A model generated the notes under the pieces. It saw only the letters and a list, made by a program, of their open reading frames with translations. It was not told the origin of the DNA and searched no databases. Positions 62,925 through 64,000 of a stretch of DNA of 64,000 nt are shown here, piece after piece. The stretch covers positions 1 to 64,000 of the forward strand of contig CACFYO010000001.1 of the NCBI GenBank assembly GCA_902570545.1, read 5' to 3'. Every line of letters starts with the position of its first letter. Within the stretch, counting starts at the first letter, position 1. The translations under genes were made by a program, and so were the position numbers. This DNA comes from an uncultured Pelagibacteraceae bacterium (GTDB lineage Bacteria > Pseudomonadota > Alphaproteobacteria > Pelagibacterales > Pelagibacteraceae).

Positions 62925-63206
62925 ATGTCAAAAAAATGCGAACTTACTGGAAAAATCCCACTCAAGGGTCATAACGTTAGTCATGCTAACAATAAGACTA
63001 AAAGAAGATTTCTTCCAAATCTAAAAAAAGTTAAGTTTAAAAGTGAGTTACTTAAGAGAAGTTTAAGATTAACCGTCTCAAATGCCGGTGTTAGATCAGT
63101 AGATAAAAAAGGCAGTTTTGACCAATTTCTTATTTCAGCTAAGTCTAGAGATTTATCATTAAGACTAAAAAAATTAAAAAAATCCTTAGTAAGTAAATCA
63201 GCATAA
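62925..63206 (+). CDS. rpmB: Ribosomal protein L28
   Basis: Large-subunit protein bL28, 93 residues: [37 protein letters not shown] start ([15 protein letters not shown]) and [20 protein letters not shown]. Its stop overlaps the yhhQ start by one base. A strong promoter lies directly upstream. Confidence 0.95.
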   Translation: MSKKCELTGKIPLKGHNVSHANNKTKRRFLPNLKKVKFKSELLKRSLRLTVSNAGVRSVDKKGSFDQFLISAKSRDLSLRLKKLKKSLVSKSA

Positions 63207-63754
63207 TGAATAGAGTATTTTTAACACTCTCATTTTTAATGGGATTGGTAGTCTTAGCATCTAATTATTTAGTCCAATTTCCAATTCAATATTATGGTCT
63301 TCAAGAAATTCTTACATATGGAGCATTCAGTTATCCAGTAGCTTTTTTAATAACTGATCTAGCAAATAGATCATTTGGTAAATTAGTTGCTAGAAAAATT
63401 GTATATATAGGATTTACAATAGGTATTTTGTCTACACTAATTTTCTCAACAAATTTTGCAGATTTAATCTCAGTAAGAATAGCAATTGGTTCGGGAACAG
63501 CATTTATTATTGCTCAATTACTGGATGTACAAATATTTGATCAATTAAGACAAAAAAAATGGTTTATTGCGCCACTTGCCTCTTCATTAATTGGTTCTAC
63601 CGTTGATACATTTTTATTCTTTTCGATTTCATTTTATGGAACAGGAATACCTTGGGTGACACTTTCTCTAGGAGATTTAACGGTGAAGATTTTTGTAGCT
63701 TTGGTAATGTTGATACCTTTTAGATTATTATTAGGCACTTTAAAAGCTGCTTAA
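63206..63754 (+). CDS. yhhQ: Queuosine precursor transporter (YhhQ/VUT family)
   Basis: Small integral membrane protein of 182 residues with about six hydrophobic segments. AFSYPVAFLITDLANRSFGK and RIAIGSGTAFIIAQLLDVQIFDQLR are typical of the VUT family to which YhhQ belongs; members import 7-cyano-7-deazaguanine or 7-aminomethyl-7-deazaguanine for queuosine in tRNA. The specific substrate is inferred from the family. It is read with rpmB. Confidence 0.85.
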   Translation: MNRVFLTLSFLMGLVVLASNYLVQFPIQYYGLQEILTYGAFSYPVAFLITDLANRSFGKLVARKIVYIGFTIGILSTLIFSTNFADLISVRIAIGSGTAFIIAQLLDVQIFDQLRQKKWFIAPLASSLIGSTVDTFLFFSISFYGTGIPWVTLSLGDLTVKIFVALVMLIPFRLLLGTLKAA

Positions 63755-63755
63755 T

Positions 63756-64000
63756 TCAAATTTTTGGCTCTTGTTGTGTCATGCAATGAATTGCGCCAAA
63801 ACCCCAAATTAAATCACTACAATCAATAGCAATAATTTTTCTATTTTTAAAAAATTTTCTAAAAATTTTTAAAACTTTTTTGTCTTCTTTCACTTTGAAT
63901 ACTGGAACCAAAACTGTTTTGTTACTTATGAAAAAATTTAAATAGCTCGCTGGAACACGAGTTTTGTCTATGATAACTGGACTTGGCATAGGGATTTTTA
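63756..64000 (-). CDS. aguA: Agmatine deiminase, C-terminal part (cut by window edge)
   Basis: C-terminal ~80 residues of a peptidylarginine/agmatine deiminase family protein; the frame runs off the right edge (residues KIPMPSPVIID at the boundary). VPASYLNF, the later DCSDLIWGFGAIHCMTQQEP with the catalytic Cys of the GxIHCxTQQ motif, and spacing match agmatine deiminase, which converts agmatine to N-carbamoylputrescine. A visible ATG at 63989 is internal, not the start. Its stop lies one base from the convergent yhhQ stop. Confidence 0.88.
   Translation of the reverse strand, partial: KIPMPSPVIIDKTRVPASYLNFFISNKTVLVPVFKVKEDKKVLKIFRKFFKNRKIIAIDCSDLIWGFGAIHCMTQQEPKI

Overview
The window is chromosomal DNA of a free-living marine alphaproteobacterium of the SAR11 clade (Pelagibacter-like). 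The basis is very AT-rich coding sequence, almost no intergenic DNA (the longest gap is 183 bp), many 1-11 bp gene overlaps, a dmdC-dmdB-dmdA DMSP-demethylation cluster, alphaproteobacterial gene orders (sdhCDAB-mdh-sucCDAB-lpd, atpHAGDC, metX-metW) and a class I lysyl-tRNA synthetase. No tRNA, rRNA, insertion sequence, prophage or CRISPR array was seen, and no DNA-binding transcription factor was recognised.

Layout. 1-3293: the two membrane subunits of a TRAP transporter; the large subunit carries a ~330-residue hydrophilic tail. 3294-8646: a minus-strand operon of a cytosolic gamma-glutamyltransferase/oxamate-amidohydrolase-like Ntn hydrolase, an oxalate-CoA-ligase-like enzyme and a long ketopantoate-reductase-family protein, divergent from an MFS transporter. 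Read together these suggest an oxamate/oxalate to oxalyl-CoA to glyoxylate pathway, the most interesting candidate system here. 8639-10058: an alpha/beta hydrolase and a small exported protein of unknown function. 10051-11792: ftsY and dapF on the minus strand. 11848-11952: a structured RNA leader in front of ffh.

11953-45451 is one 33-kb run of plus-strand genes: ffh, rpsP-trmD-rplS (rimM absent from its usual place), leuCDB, dmdCBA, asd, sdhCDAB, mmsA, mdh, sucCD, sucAB-lpd, a TPR-sulfotransferase, priA and the F1 ATP synthase genes. It joins leucine synthesis, DMSP sulfur/carbon use, the TCA cycle from 2-oxoglutarate to oxaloacetate, and ATP synthesis.

45440-54472 is mostly minus strand: rplU-rpmA-obgE-proB-proA-nadD-rsfS-ctpA-rppH from one good promoter, then gloB, and metX-metW behind a SAM-II riboswitch. 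54656-56633 holds hisC-tyrA; 56630-60193 an NlpC/P60 peptidase, an AmpG-like permease and a TrkH potassium transporter; 60280-63754 lysS-pyrD and rpmB-yhhQ; and the right edge the C-terminal end of an agmatine deiminase gene. All assignments were made by reading motifs and family signatures; no database search was run.
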